Positions 1-8,557 of a stretch of 64,000 nucleotides of DNA are shown one piece after another (the stretch's first letter is position 1; every line of letters begins with the position of its first letter). This DNA comes from Phaeobacter bryozoorum (lineage in GTDB: Bacteria; Pseudomonadota; Alphaproteobacteria; Rhodobacterales; Rhodobacteraceae): assembly GCF_041893525.1 (NCBI RefSeq), contig NZ_CP169068.1; one strand, written 5' to 3'. Under the pieces are notes generated by a model. It was given only the letters and a program-made list of their open reading frames with translations. It did not search any database and had not been told where the DNA came from. The position numbers were made by a program, and so were the translations under genes.

Positions 1-868
1 TGCGCCGCAGGCGGAACGAATGCTCATAGAAGGTACGGATGCGAATGGTTCCACCACCGGGATCGGCGGCCTCTGCTGCGTTCTTCAGCAGGTTCAGGAC
101 CACCTGCAACAGCTGGTCCCCATCGCCCCAGGCCATCGGCAGCGAGGGGTCGTAATCCTCGATGATGGTCATCTGCGCACCAAACCCCAGCAACGCAGAG
201 CGGCGCGCCCGGTCCAGCACATCATGGATATTGACCTCCTGAAAGGCCGGGGCCGAGAGGTTGCCGAATTGCTCCACCTGTTCCAAGAGTTTCACGATCC
301 GCCGACTTTCGCTCACAATCAGATCGGTCAGCTCCAGATCATCCCCCGACAGCCCCATGGACAGCAGCTGCGCCGCACCGGTGATCCCTGCCAGCGGGTT
401 CTTGATCTCATGGGCCAGCATCTCGGCCATACCGATTGCGGATTGCGCGGCGGATTTGGCCGAATGGTTCTGCGTCAACCGCCCAGCCAGCTCGCGCGGG
501 GAGAGCAGGATCAGCATCCCCCCCTGAACGCCCTGCACCCGCGCCACCTGTACATTGCATTGCAGCGGCGCCCGCCCGGGGGTGCCGACGTCGATATCGT
601 TCACAAACAGCGGCGTGCCATTGTCGCGGGCGCGCTCCACCGCCTCGTCAATGGCCGGGGCAATGATCACATGCTGCCAGATGCCCTGGCCCAGCAGCGC
701 CTTGCGCGAGGTATTGAGGAAGCCCTCACCGGCGGAATTCACATCCGCAATCCGGGCCTCGCGATCTATGACAAAGGCCGGAATTGGCAGCGACGCCCAG
801 AGCGCGCTGTCTGCACCGTTCCAATCGACCTGCGTGGCGCCGGTTTTTCCGCCCTCTGCCTGCGTCAT
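1..868 (-). CDS. ntrB: Nitrogen regulation sensor histidine kinase NtrB (partial)
   Basis: Two-component kinase/phosphatase that controls NtrC in response to nitrogen status through PII. Reading the minus strand from ATG at 868 gives an N-terminal PAS-like sensor region (about residues 25-130), then the H-box AEMLAHEIKNPLAGITGAAQ with the phospho-accepting His, then the start of the ATPase domain with the N-box LLNLLKNAAEA. The window edge cuts the gene soon after the N-box, so the G-boxes are missing. Its ATG overlaps the dusB stop by 4 bases (ATGA), so the two genes are co-transcribed. This is the nifR3(dusB)-ntrB-ntrC order known in alphaproteobacteria, so ntrC is expected just outside the window. 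Confidence 0.93.
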   Translation of the reverse strand, partial: MTQAEGGKTGATQVDWNGADSALWASLPIPAFVIDREARIADVNSAGEGFLNTSRKALLGQGIWQHVIIAPAIDEAVERARDNGTPLFVNDIDVGTPGRAPLQCNVQVARVQGVQGGMLILLSPRELAGRLTQNHSAKSAAQSAIGMAEMLAHEIKNPLAGITGAAQLLSMGLSGDDLELTDLIVSESRRIVKLLEQVEQFGNLSAPAFQEVNIHDVLDRARRSALLGFGAQMTIIEDYDPSLPMAWGDGDQLLQVVLNLLKNAAEAADPGGGTIRIRTFYEHSFRLRR

Positions 869-1878
869 GCCGCCTGCCCGTCCATGGTTTGTGGCCCAAG
901 ATCCGGCCCAGCGCCCCCGGTCAGCGCCGAAGGCAGGAGGCTGAGCACCGTCTTGGGGTCCTTGGCTGTCAGCACCTCCCGGCGCAGCTGAGCAGGAGTG
1001 GCGGCCTCATCCATATACCAGCCCAGATGTTTGCGTGCGACCCGCAGGCCCAGATCCACGCCGTAAAAGGCGATCATCGCCTCGTAATGAGCGCTGACCA
1101 TCTGAACCAGATCCGAACCGGTCGGTACATCGGGGGCTGCACTGCCCCAGATGTCATGCGCCACCTCAGCCAGCAGCCAGGGCTTGCCCTGCGCCCCGCG
1201 CCCAATCATCACGCCATCCGCACCCGAGAGTGCCAATGCACCGCGGGCCGTGGCCGTATCCACGATATCGCCATTGGCCAGCAGCGGAACCGTCAACGCA
1301 GCTTTCACTGCTGCGATGGCCTGCCAATCTGCATTGCCCTTGTAGAACTGACACCGGGTGCGGCCATGGATGGTGACCATCTGCACCCCGGCCTCCTGCG
1401 CGCGATAGGCCACATTGGCGGCGTTCAGACAGCTGTCGTCCCAGCCAAGCCGCGTCTTCAACGTCACCGGCACCGAGACCGCAGCCACCACCGCCTCAAT
1501 CAGCGACAGCGCATCATCCGGTGTCTTCAGCAGGGCCGAGCCGGAATAACCATTGGTCACCTTCTTGGCCGGGCATCCCATATTGATATCAATCAGCTTT
1601 GCGCCCCGGCTTTCCACCTGCCGCGCGGCCTCTGCCATCCAATAGGCATCGCGCCCGGCAATCTGCACCGCCGTATTCTCCACATCCGCACTCAGCTCGG
1701 CCCGTTCACGCACGCCGGGCTTGGCCTGCACCATTTCCTGACTGGCAACCATCTCGCTCACCATTAGCCCGACACCAAAGCTGCGCACCAGATCGCGAAA
1801 GGGGCGATCGGTGATTCCAGCCATCGGCGCCAGCGCGATGGGAGGGGTCAAAGGGGTGGAACCGAGAGTGAAGGACAA
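865..1878 (-). CDS. dusB: tRNA-dihydrouridine synthase DusB (NifR3 family)
   Basis: FMN-dependent reductase that makes dihydrouridine in tRNA. 337 residues, normal family length. The TIM-barrel landmarks are visible: APMAGITD near the N-terminus, DINMGCPAKKV (residues about 98-108, with the catalytic Cys), the HGRTR motif, and GADGVMIGRGAQGKPWL for phosphate binding. The start codon is TTG at 1878, chosen because an AAGGA ribosome-binding site lies about 8 bases upstream and no better in-frame start is present. It is the first gene of a dusB-ntrB operon and is divergent from ispDF. Confidence 0.93.
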   Translation of the reverse strand: MSFTLGSTPLTPPIALAPMAGITDRPFRDLVRSFGVGLMVSEMVASQEMVQAKPGVRERAELSADVENTAVQIAGRDAYWMAEAARQVESRGAKLIDINMGCPAKKVTNGYSGSALLKTPDDALSLIEAVVAAVSVPVTLKTRLGWDDSCLNAANVAYRAQEAGVQMVTIHGRTRCQFYKGNADWQAIAAVKAALTVPLLANGDIVDTATARGALALSGADGVMIGRGAQGKPWLLAEVAHDIWGSAAPDVPTGSDLVQMVSAHYEAMIAFYGVDLGLRVARKHLGWYMDEAATPAQLRREVLTAKDPKTVLSLLPSALTGGAGPDLGPQTMDGQAA

Positions 1879-2069
1879 CTGCCTAATCCTTGTGCATATG
1901 TGGTGTTTCTATCCGAAGCAGCCTCTATGCGACAATGAAACCCCTGGCGGCAAGGCTGCTTCTTTTGGCAGTTGCCTAATTTTTAGGCACTTTACCCAGG
2001 GTGACGCGCTGCCATTGCCTCCCCTTGCATCACCTCCTAAACATTTGCGACCCAAGAAAGAGCCATCCC

Positions 2070-3272
2070 ATGCCGTCTGCCCCCCTACCCACCGCGCCGG
2101 TTTCCACCGCAGCTGATCCTGCGTCCCACCAGACCGCAGCGTTGATTGTTGCCGCAGGCAAGGGCCTGCGGGCCGGCGGCGGTCTGGCAAAACAATGGCG
2201 CCCCCTGATGGGACGCCGGGTAATCGACTGGACCATTGATGCCTTCCTACGCGCAGGCGTTCAGCGGATTGCCCTCGTTCTCGCTGCTGAGGATACCGAT
2301 CACTGGCAGGAGTTTGCATCGCGCGCGGAGCTGCTGCTCACAACGGGTGGCGACACAAGGGCGCAGTCGGTGGCCAACGGGGTGGAACTGCTCAATCAGC
2401 ACGGGCTCCACAGGGTTCTGATCCATGATGCCGCCCGCCCCTGCGTCTCTCCCCGGGTGATCCGCGATGTGATGGCCGCGCTTGATAACCATCCGGCCGC
2501 CGCCCCGGCGCTGGCGGTGACCGATGCGCTGTGGCGCGGGGATGGTGGGACGGTTACCGGCACAGAGAACCGCGACGGCCTGTTTGCTGCCCAGACCCCG
2601 CAAGGCTTTCACCTGCCGCAGATCCGTGCCGCCCATCAGCAGCTTGCCGCATCCGGCGGCGACGCTGCAGACGATGTAGCCGTGGCCCGTGCGGCAGGGA
2701 TTGACGTTGCCATCATTCCGGGCGACCCAGACAATATCAAAATCACCCGCCCGGAGGACTTTGACCGGGCTGCGCGCATATTAGGGGGCGACATGGATGT
2801 AAGGCTTGGCAATGGCTATGATGTTCACCGGTTCGGACCGGGGGATGAGGTCGTGCTCTGCGGTGTGCCCGTGGCCCATGATCGCGGCCTTCAGGGCCAT
2901 TCCGACGCCGACGTCGGGCTGCACGCCATCACCGATGCCCTCTATGGTGCGCTGGCAGAGGGCGACATCGGTCGCCACTTCCCGCCCTCGGATCCCCAAT
3001 GGAAAGGTGCCGCCAGCGATATCTTTCTGCGCCACGCCGCCGATCTGACCCGCTCCAAGGGCTATCAGATCTCCAATGTGGACTGCACGCTGGTCTGTGA
3101 ATTCCCCAAGATCACGCCCCATGCCCCCGCCATGCGCGCGGCGGTGGCCGAGATCCTGTCGATTGATATCTCCCGCGTCTCGATCAAGGCGACCACCTCC
3201 GAACGGCTTGGCTTTACCGGTCGCGGCGAAGGCATCGCCGCCCTCGCCACCGCCTGCGTGGTGAAATCATGA
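2070..3272 (+). CDS. ispDF: Bifunctional IspD/IspF enzyme of the MEP isoprenoid pathway
   Basis: Fusion of 2-C-methyl-D-erythritol 4-phosphate cytidylyltransferase (IspD) and 2-C-methyl-D-erythritol 2,4-cyclodiphosphate synthase (IspF), steps 3 and 5 of the non-mevalonate pathway. 400 residues. The IspD half shows the nucleotide loop ALIVAAGKGLRAGGG, a conserved KQW, and IHDAARPCVSP. The IspF half begins near residue 242 with RLGNGYDVHRF (zinc ligands Asp and His), then GHSDADVGLHAITDALYGA and the C-terminal KATTSERLGFTGRGEGIAA. ATG at 2070 follows AAGAAAG at a good distance; longer upstream reading has no binding site. The stop overlaps pgpA by 4 bases. Together with dxr at 52 kb it covers three MEP steps in this window. 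Confidence 0.95.
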   Translation: MPSAPLPTAPVSTAADPASHQTAALIVAAGKGLRAGGGLAKQWRPLMGRRVIDWTIDAFLRAGVQRIALVLAAEDTDHWQEFASRAELLLTTGGDTRAQSVANGVELLNQHGLHRVLIHDAARPCVSPRVIRDVMAALDNHPAAAPALAVTDALWRGDGGTVTGTENRDGLFAAQTPQGFHLPQIRAAHQQLAASGGDAADDVAVARAAGIDVAIIPGDPDNIKITRPEDFDRAARILGGDMDVRLGNGYDVHRFGPGDEVVLCGVPVAHDRGLQGHSDADVGLHAITDALYGALAEGDIGRHFPPSDPQWKGAASDIFLRHAADLTRSKGYQISNVDCTLVCEFPKITPHAPAMRAAVAEILSIDISRVSIKATTSERLGFTGRGEGIAALATACVVKS

Positions 3273-3775
3273 AACGCTCGCGCCTCGCCTTTCTGATCGG
3301 CACCGTGGGCGGCATCGGCTACATGCGTCCGGCACCCGGCACCTGGGGGTCGCTTGCAGCGTTGCCCATGGCGTTTGTCCTGCATCAGCTGGGCGGATTC
3401 CTCCTGCTGGCGCTGGCAACCGTGATCTGCATGGTGGTCGGCGTCTGGGCGGCGGAGGCGATGACCCGCAACCGCGAAAACATGGATCCCTCCGAATTTG
3501 TACTGGATGAGGTGGCAGGCCAGTTTGTTGCCCTCTGGGCGATTTCCTATCCCGCCTGGGCGCATGACATTGCCATCACTGCACTCTGGCCCGGCTGGAT
3601 TGCCGCCTTTGTGCTGTTTCGCCTGTTTGATGTGTGGAAACCCGGCCCCGTTGGCTGGGCCGACCGTCAGAAAGGGGCCACAGGGGTGATGATGGATGAT
3701 ATTATCGCAGGCATCCTTGCTGCCATCGGTGTCGCCGCGCTGGCCGGTCTCACCCATGGTGTACTAGGCCTGTAA
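3269..3775 (+). CDS. pgpA: Phosphatidylglycerophosphatase A
   Basis: Inner-membrane enzyme that dephosphorylates phosphatidylglycerophosphate to phosphatidylglycerol. 168 residues with hydrophobic segments about residues 40-65 and 90-115. Family motifs are present: GIGYMRPAPGTWGSLAA at the N-terminus, EFVLDEVAGQ with the acidic active-site residues, and RLFDVWKPGPVGWAD. The start overlaps the ispDF stop (ATGA), so translation is coupled. The pathway link is with cdsA at 53 kb, which makes the CDP-diacylglycerol used for this lipid. Confidence 0.92.
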   Translation: MKRSRLAFLIGTVGGIGYMRPAPGTWGSLAALPMAFVLHQLGGFLLLALATVICMVVGVWAAEAMTRNRENMDPSEFVLDEVAGQFVALWAISYPAWAHDIAITALWPGWIAAFVLFRLFDVWKPGPVGWADRQKGATGVMMDDIIAGILAAIGVAALAGLTHGVLGL

Positions 3776-3792
3776 ATTGCAGAGGTAAGTCC

Positions 3793-4257
3793 ATGGACGC
3801 GTCCGACATCATCCGCAAGGCCAGCGCAAAAGGCCTGACCATCGCCACCGCAGAGAGCTGCACCGCCGGTATGATCGCCGCTGCGCTCACCGATGTGCCC
3901 GGCTCCTCGGCGGTGGTTGATCGGGGCTATGTCACCTACTCAAATCGCGCCAAGCAGGAGATGTTGGGCGTGCAGGCCGCGACCCTCGAGGCTCTCGGCG
4001 CGGTCAGCGAGGAGGTCGCGATCCAGATGGCAGAAGGCGCCCGCAGCCGCGCCCGTGTCGATATCGCGGTGGCCGTGACCGGGATCGCAGGCCCCGGCGG
4101 CTCCGAACACAAACCCGAAGGCCGCGTCTGTTTTGCGCTGGCAGCCGGGGACCGCAGCACCCATGTCGAAACCGTCGATTTCGGCGCCCTTGGCCGCGAC
4201 GCGGTGCGACGGGCCACCCGCGACCATGCGCTGACACTGATCCGACAGGCGCTTTGA
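3793..4257 (+). CDS. pncC: CinA C-terminal family protein, likely nicotinamide-nucleotide amidase
   Basis: 154 residues covering only the CinA C-terminal (PncC-like) domain, which in the family deamidates NMN to NaMN for pyridine nucleotide salvage. Visible motifs: LTIATAESCTAGMIAAALTDVPGSS with the catalytic Ser/Thr region, YVTYSNRAKQEMLGV, and AVTGIAGPGGSEHKPEGRV. The N-terminal molybdopterin-binding-like domain of full-length CinA is absent, as is usual in proteobacteria. It starts 17 bases after pgpA and is probably the last gene of an ispDF-pgpA-cinA operon. The amidase activity is inferred from the family. Confidence 0.88.
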   Translation: MDASDIIRKASAKGLTIATAESCTAGMIAAALTDVPGSSAVVDRGYVTYSNRAKQEMLGVQAATLEALGAVSEEVAIQMAEGARSRARVDIAVAVTGIAGPGGSEHKPEGRVCFALAAGDRSTHVETVDFGALGRDAVRRATRDHALTLIRQAL

Positions 4258-4469
4258 ACCCGCTGACGCAAATCGCCGCCCATCTGCCGCAATTTCATAT
4301 TCTGTGCGCAGATTGAGCAGCACCCCCTCGATTGTGCTCATTTTTTCGGCACTTTGACAAAAGCCCGCTTTTTTAGCGCCAACATCAAACCTGCCGCTTT
4401 TTTCAACGCTGCAACTCCGCTTTGTCAGGCCTCAGATAGAAATCAGCCTGAAATGCGGAAGGAACGGCG

Positions 4470-5651
4470 ATGAACGCAGCCGATACAGCTTGGATTATTG
4501 TGGCCACGGCCCTTGTCCTCTTTATGACTTTGCCGGGGCTAGCCCTGTTCTACGGCGGGCTTGTCCGTGCCCGCAATGTGCTCAGCGTGTTCATGCAGTG
4601 CTATGCGATTGCCTGTTTGATGAGCGTTCTATGGCTCGCCTTCGGCTATTCCATCGCCTTTGGCAGCGGCACCTCCGGCATCTGGGGCGGGCTGGACAAG
4701 ATGTTCCTGTCCGGCGTCACCGCCGATAGCCTCTCCGGCACCCTGCCCGAGGTTCTGTTCTTTGCCTTTCAGATGACCTTTGCCATCATCACGCCCGCGC
4801 TGATCGTCGGCGCCTATGTCGAGCGCGTCGGCTTTGGCTTTGTGCTGGTCTTCTCCGGCCTCTGGATGCTTCTGTGCTACGCGCCGGTGGTGCATTGGAT
4901 CTGGGGCGGCGGCATGATGGCCGATGGCGGCATCTTTGGGGAGACTGGCGTGCGCGACTTTGCCGGTGGTATCGTGGTCCATGAAACCGCCGGTCTGGCT
5001 GCGCTGATCATCGCCGTCTTCCTCGGCCCGCGCAAAAACCGCACCACACCGCCGCACAACCCCGGCTATGTCTTCATCGGTGCCGCGATGCTTTGGGTCG
5101 GCTGGTTCGGCTTTAACGGTGGCTCGCAGCTGGCCGCCGACGGCGGTGCGGCAATGGCGCTGACCGTGACGCATATTTCTGCCGCGACGGCCTCTCTCAC
5201 CTGGGCGCTGTGGGAAAAGATCAAATACGGCAAGGCCTCAATGGTCGGTCTGGTCACCGGCACCATCGCGGGGCTGGCCTCAATCACGCCGGCCTCTGGC
5301 TTTGTAGGTCCGGTTGAGGCGCTGATGATTGGCGCTGTCGCGGGTATCCTCTGTCAGGAAGCCGTGAATCTGGTGCGCAATGTGCTGAAGATCGACGACA
5401 CGCTTGATGTCTTTGCCGTGCACGGTGTCGGCGGCATCTTTGGCACCATCATGATCGCGCTCTTTGGTCAGGGCACCTGGCTGGCACAGCTGGGCGGTCT
5501 TGCGATCGTCGGTATCTTCACCGCCGTTGTGACTGTTGTTCTGGTCAAGGTTACCGCCGCGATCACCCCGCTGCGCGTCGATCCAGAGACCGAGACAAAC
5601 GGCTTGGACATCTCCGTCCATGGCGAACGCGCCTATGATATGACCAGCTGA
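4470..5651 (+). CDS. amtB: Ammonium transporter, Amt family
   Basis: Inner-membrane ammonium channel of 393 residues with about 11 hydrophobic segments. Typical signatures are ALFYGGLVRARNVLS near the N-terminus, a DFAGGIVVHETAG segment with the first pore His, GWFGFNGGS, and AVHGVGGIFGT with the second pore His. There is no cleavable signal peptide of the E. coli type. It begins after a strong GGAAGGAAC ribosome-binding site. The PII gene glnK, normally next to amtB, is not on either side. A bidirectional terminator follows. Confidence 0.94.
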   Translation: MNAADTAWIIVATALVLFMTLPGLALFYGGLVRARNVLSVFMQCYAIACLMSVLWLAFGYSIAFGSGTSGIWGGLDKMFLSGVTADSLSGTLPEVLFFAFQMTFAIITPALIVGAYVERVGFGFVLVFSGLWMLLCYAPVVHWIWGGGMMADGGIFGETGVRDFAGGIVVHETAGLAALIIAVFLGPRKNRTTPPHNPGYVFIGAAMLWVGWFGFNGGSQLAADGGAAMALTVTHISAATASLTWALWEKIKYGKASMVGLVTGTIAGLASITPASGFVGPVEALMIGAVAGILCQEAVNLVRNVLKIDDTLDVFAVHGVGGIFGTIMIALFGQGTWLAQLGGLAIVGIFTAVVTVVLVKVTAAITPLRVDPETETNGLDISVHGERAYDMTS

Positions 5652-5679
5652 GGACGCAGCACCAGCCGCCATAAAGAAG

Positions 5680-5713
5680 AAACGGGCCTGCATCGCGGGC
5701 CCGTTTTCTTTCA
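5680..5713. terminator. Bidirectional rho-independent terminator after amtB
   Basis: Inverted repeat AAACGGGCC / GGCCCGTTT with a short loop, followed by TTTTCTTTC on the plus strand and TTTCTTCTTT on the minus strand. It lies between the convergent ends of amtB and the COQ10-like gene. Confidence 0.85.
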
Positions 5714-5735
5714 ATAACTTACAATGCGTTCCTGA

Positions 5736-6182
5736 TCAGCCATAAAGCTCCGCCGCGCGCCGCTCAAACGCCCGCACGATCCGCTGCATCGCTTCGTTGA
5801 AGACCACACCAATAATGCCCTGCAACACTGCGTTCTTGAACTCAAAATCCACGAAGAAGGACACGTCGCAGCCGCCATCCGCACGGTCGGCAAAGGCCCA
5901 GTTCGACTTCATATAGCGAAACGGACCGTCCAGATATTCGGTGTCGATCTTCTTATCCTCGGCATAGAGCGTCACGCGGCTGCCAAAACGCTCGCGGAAC
6001 ACCTTGAAGGAGATCACCAGATCCGCCTCCATCACCTCCGCGCCCCCCTGCGGCACCCGGCTACGGATCCGCGCCGCCGCACACCAGGGCAGAAACTTCG
6101 GATAATCCCCGACATCAGCCACCAGATCATACATCTGCTGTGCCGTGTAGGGCATTGGCCGGGTTTCTGAATGGGTAGGCAT
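5736..6182 (-). CDS. COQ10/RatA-like START-domain protein
   Basis: 148-residue type II polyketide-cyclase/START-fold protein of the family that includes yeast Coq10 (ubiquinone chaperone) and E. coli RatA. Family features are YTAQQMYDLVADVGDYPKFLPWC at the start, a central SRVTLY segment, GPFRYMKSNWAF, and the C-terminal amphipathic helix ending AFERRAAELYG. In alphaproteobacteria this protein is generally thought to bind quinone for respiration rather than act as a toxin; that is inference. ATG at 6182 fits the family N-terminus; a start at 6209 is possible but has no better ribosome-binding site. Confidence 0.85.
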   Translation of the reverse strand: MPTHSETRPMPYTAQQMYDLVADVGDYPKFLPWCAAARIRSRVPQGGAEVMEADLVISFKVFRERFGSRVTLYAEDKKIDTEYLDGPFRYMKSNWAFADRADGGCDVSFFVDFEFKNAVLQGIIGVVFNEAMQRIVRAFERRAAELYG

Positions 6183-6255
6183 GAGTGGCGCATTTCCTGC
6201 TATGATCATCCGGCGTCATGTCATATGAACGCGCGGGAATTTCAAGGGGGCACCC

Positions 6256-6801
6256 ATGACACAGCGGCCATATGTCATCGATGTGATGATCTCAGCCAAG
6301 GCCATTGCGGCCCGGATCGAAGAGCTTTGCGCCGAGATCCAAGACGAATTTCAGGGCACCGACAAACTGGTGGTGGTGGGGCTGCTGCGCGGCAGCTTCG
6401 TCTTTATCGCAGATCTCGTGCGGGAACTTGACCTGCCGATCGAGGTCGATTTCCTCGAGGCGTCCTCTTATGGGGACGCGATGGAAAGCAGCCGAGAAGT
6501 TCGCATTCTTAAGGACTTGCGCGGCGCAATTGAAGGGCGCGACGTGCTGGTTGTCGAAGATATCGTCGACACCGGTCATACCCTGAACCATGTCACCCAT
6601 CTGCTGCGCAGCCGTCAGCCTGCCCGGTTGAAGTCGATCGCGCTGCTGGACAAACCATCACGGCGTGAGGTCGATTTCCGCTCCGACTGGATCGGCTTTG
6701 AGATCCCGGACGAATTTGTGGTGGGCTACGGAATCGACTACGCGCAGCGCAACCGCAACCTGCCCTTCATCGGCAAGGTCCGCTTCACCGATGAGGGCTG
6801 A
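6256..6801 (+). CDS. hpt: Hypoxanthine phosphoribosyltransferase
   Basis: Purine salvage enzyme that joins hypoxanthine (and often guanine) to PRPP. 181 residues. The PRPP-binding loop VLVVEDIVDTGHT is at about residues 96-108, the N-terminal VGLLRGSFVF is the PPi loop, and the base-binding segment DEFVVGYGIDY is near the C-terminus. AAGGGGG lies 7-13 bases before the ATG. A strong terminator lies 50 bases downstream, so this is probably a single-gene unit. Confidence 0.94.
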   Translation: MTQRPYVIDVMISAKAIAARIEELCAEIQDEFQGTDKLVVVGLLRGSFVFIADLVRELDLPIEVDFLEASSYGDAMESSREVRILKDLRGAIEGRDVLVVEDIVDTGHTLNHVTHLLRSRQPARLKSIALLDKPSRREVDFRSDWIGFEIPDEFVVGYGIDYAQRNRNLPFIGKVRFTDEG

Positions 6802-6853
6802 GCGCCGCACGGAACTGCCCGGCCGGTATCAGAGCACCTAACATGGCACCGAG

Positions 6854-6881
6854 AAAGGCGCGTAGACACCGCGCCTTTTTT
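6854..6881 (+). terminator. Rho-independent terminator after hpt
   Basis: GC stem AAGGCGCG / CGCGCCTT with a 7-base loop, followed by TTTTTT and CATG. Confidence 0.85.
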
Positions 6882-7013
6882 CATGCGCGAGGGAACCGGC
6901 GGCCCCTTGCCGATTGTCGCACCCCGGTCAGCACAAAGCAGCGCAGGCGATTTGCCAAAACCGGCAGGCTCCCCCATGTCTTGGTCAAAGCAGAGATCAC
7001 GAGGAGATCCGCC

Positions 7014-7364
7014 ATGACCATGAAATACCTTGCCGCCGCGGCCACTGCCGCCGCGCTGAGCCTGACGCCCGCCCTTGCCCCGACCATCGCCAATGCGGCG
7101 CCGCCAAAATGGGCTCCCGGCCATAATAACAGCGCCGCCCATTACGCGCCTGGGCAGATCAAGAAACAGTATAAGAAGCGCCACAAGACGCGGGAGCGCA
7201 TCAGCGGCGACTATATCTATATCGACGATTACGCGCGTTGGGGTCTGGCACCACCGGCCCCCGGCCACCGCTATGTGCGCAAGGATGACCGCATCTATGA
7301 GGTGGTGCGTGACACGCTGGCAATCGTAGGGGCCGTCGCACTGGTCGAAGCCCTGACAAACTGA
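7014..7364 (+). CDS. RcnB-like periplasmic protein
   Basis: 116 residues with a clear Sec signal peptide (MTMKYL, then an Ala-rich hydrophobic stretch, cleavage near ANA-AP). The mature part is basic in the middle (KKQYKKRHKTRER) and ends in a pattern seen in the RcnB/YohN family: IDDYARWGL, then PAPGHRYVRKDDRIYEVV, and a hydrophobic C-terminus. RcnB acts in nickel/cobalt homeostasis in E. coli, but most members have no tested role, so only the family is proposed. The start follows GAGGAGATC at a good distance. No metal-efflux gene is adjacent. Confidence 0.7.
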   Translation: MTMKYLAAAATAAALSLTPALAPTIANAAPPKWAPGHNNSAAHYAPGQIKKQYKKRHKTRERISGDYIYIDDYARWGLAPPAPGHRYVRKDDRIYEVVRDTLAIVGAVALVEALTN

Positions 7365-7411
7365 CGCCTGAGCGGGTTGAACAGGTCCGCGCAAGGGCCT
7401 GTTGCAACACG

Positions 7412-8557
7412 CTAATCGCTCAAAATCTCGGCGATAACCCCGGCAAAGATGGCAACCCCGACCGGGATTGCCGCATCCGGGAAATCATAATCGGGATTGT
7501 GCAGCTGCGGCTGATCCATGCCGGAGCCGAGCCAGAACATAGCTGCCTTGGCCTGCTTGCCAAACTGGCCAAAATCCTCGGACCAGCGCTGTGGCTGCGC
7601 CCGCATCCGAACGGCATGGTCTGCGCGCGTGCAGGCGCGCCGCAGCAGCGTCACCGCCTCGGCGTCATTGGTGCAGGCCTCGAACACATCATCAAACCTG
7701 ATCTCACAGCCAAGGCCGCTCTCAAGGCAGGTGCCCTGAACCAAAGTCGTGGCGGCTGTGATCAGCTCCGCCATGCGCGCATCATTCACCGTGCGCAGCG
7801 TGGCCCAGACCTCCCCTTCGCCGGGAGCGATGCCAAACGTGGCCTGCCCCAGTCGCGCATGGGTCAGCGTGACCAGCGCGTAATCGGGGCCAAGATCCCC
7901 ACCACCCCCCAGCGCGACCAGCCCCGGAAGCAGCTGCGCCATGGCTGATGCAGGCGAAACACCATCCTGCGGCGCCGCCGCGTGAGAGGTCCGGCCAGTC
8001 AGCTGCACCCGCATCCCCCGCGAGGCACAATTGGCGGCACCCGCGCAGAGCGCAATCTCCCCAACCGGCAGCCCCGGCAGATTATGCAATGAAAACGCGT
8101 AGTCAGGCGCGATAGTGGCAAAGGCCGGGTCGCCGATCACCGCAGCGGCCCCCTTGCCGGTTTCTTCGGCCGGCTGGAACAGGAGCACCACCCGCCCGCG
8201 AGACGGGCGTCGGGCTGCCAGATCCTCTGCCAGCGCGGCGACCATCACCATATGGCCGTCATGGCCGCACAGATGGCCACGCCCGGAATGTTTGGATCTG
8301 TAGGGCTGATCCGACAGCTCCTCGATTGGCAGGCCATCGAGCTCGCAGCGGATCATGACGGTCGGCCCCGCCTCCATGCCCTGATAGACTGCAGCAACGC
8401 CATGGCCGCCGAGCCCGGTCAGCAGCTGGTCCGGCTGGTATTGGCGCAGATAGCGCGCCACCACCTCCGCCGTCTTCTCCTCGGCACCCGAAACCTCGGG
8501 GATCTGGTGCAGGCGATGGCGCAGCCCGGTCAGCCGCGCCAGACGCTCCGGTGTCAT
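7412..8557 (-). CDS. M20 family amidohydrolase (hippurate hydrolase-like)
   Basis: 381-residue zinc peptidase/amidohydrolase of the M20D group, which hydrolyses N-acyl amino acids or similar amides. Conserved points: LRHRLHQIPEVSG near the start, RCELDGLPI, the metal site GHLCGHDGHMVMV with the Cys of hippurate hydrolases, and LLFQPAEETGKGAAAVI with the catalytic Glu. The substrate is not deducible. Its ATG overlaps the lipA stop by 4 bases, so it is translated from the lipA message. No functional link to lipoate is known; the linkage may only be transcriptional. Confidence 0.85.
   Translation of the reverse strand: MTPERLARLTGLRHRLHQIPEVSGAEEKTAEVVARYLRQYQPDQLLTGLGGHGVAAVYQGMEAGPTVMIRCELDGLPIEELSDQPYRSKHSGRGHLCGHDGHMVMVAALAEDLAARRPSRGRVVLLFQPAEETGKGAAAVIGDPAFATIAPDYAFSLHNLPGLPVGEIALCAGAANCASRGMRVQLTGRTSHAAAPQDGVSPASAMAQLLPGLVALGGGGDLGPDYALVTLTHARLGQATFGIAPGEGEVWATLRTVNDARMAELITAATTLVQGTCLESGLGCEIRFDDVFEACTNDAEAVTLLRRACTRADHAVRMRAQPQRWSEDFGQFGKQAKAAMFWLGSGMDQPQLHNPDYDFPDAAIPVGVAIFAGVIAEILSD

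Noticed and set aside
5736..6182. RatA toxin of a toxin-antitoxin pair
   Set aside because: No RatB-like gene is adjacent; the COQ10-type role is more likely in this group.
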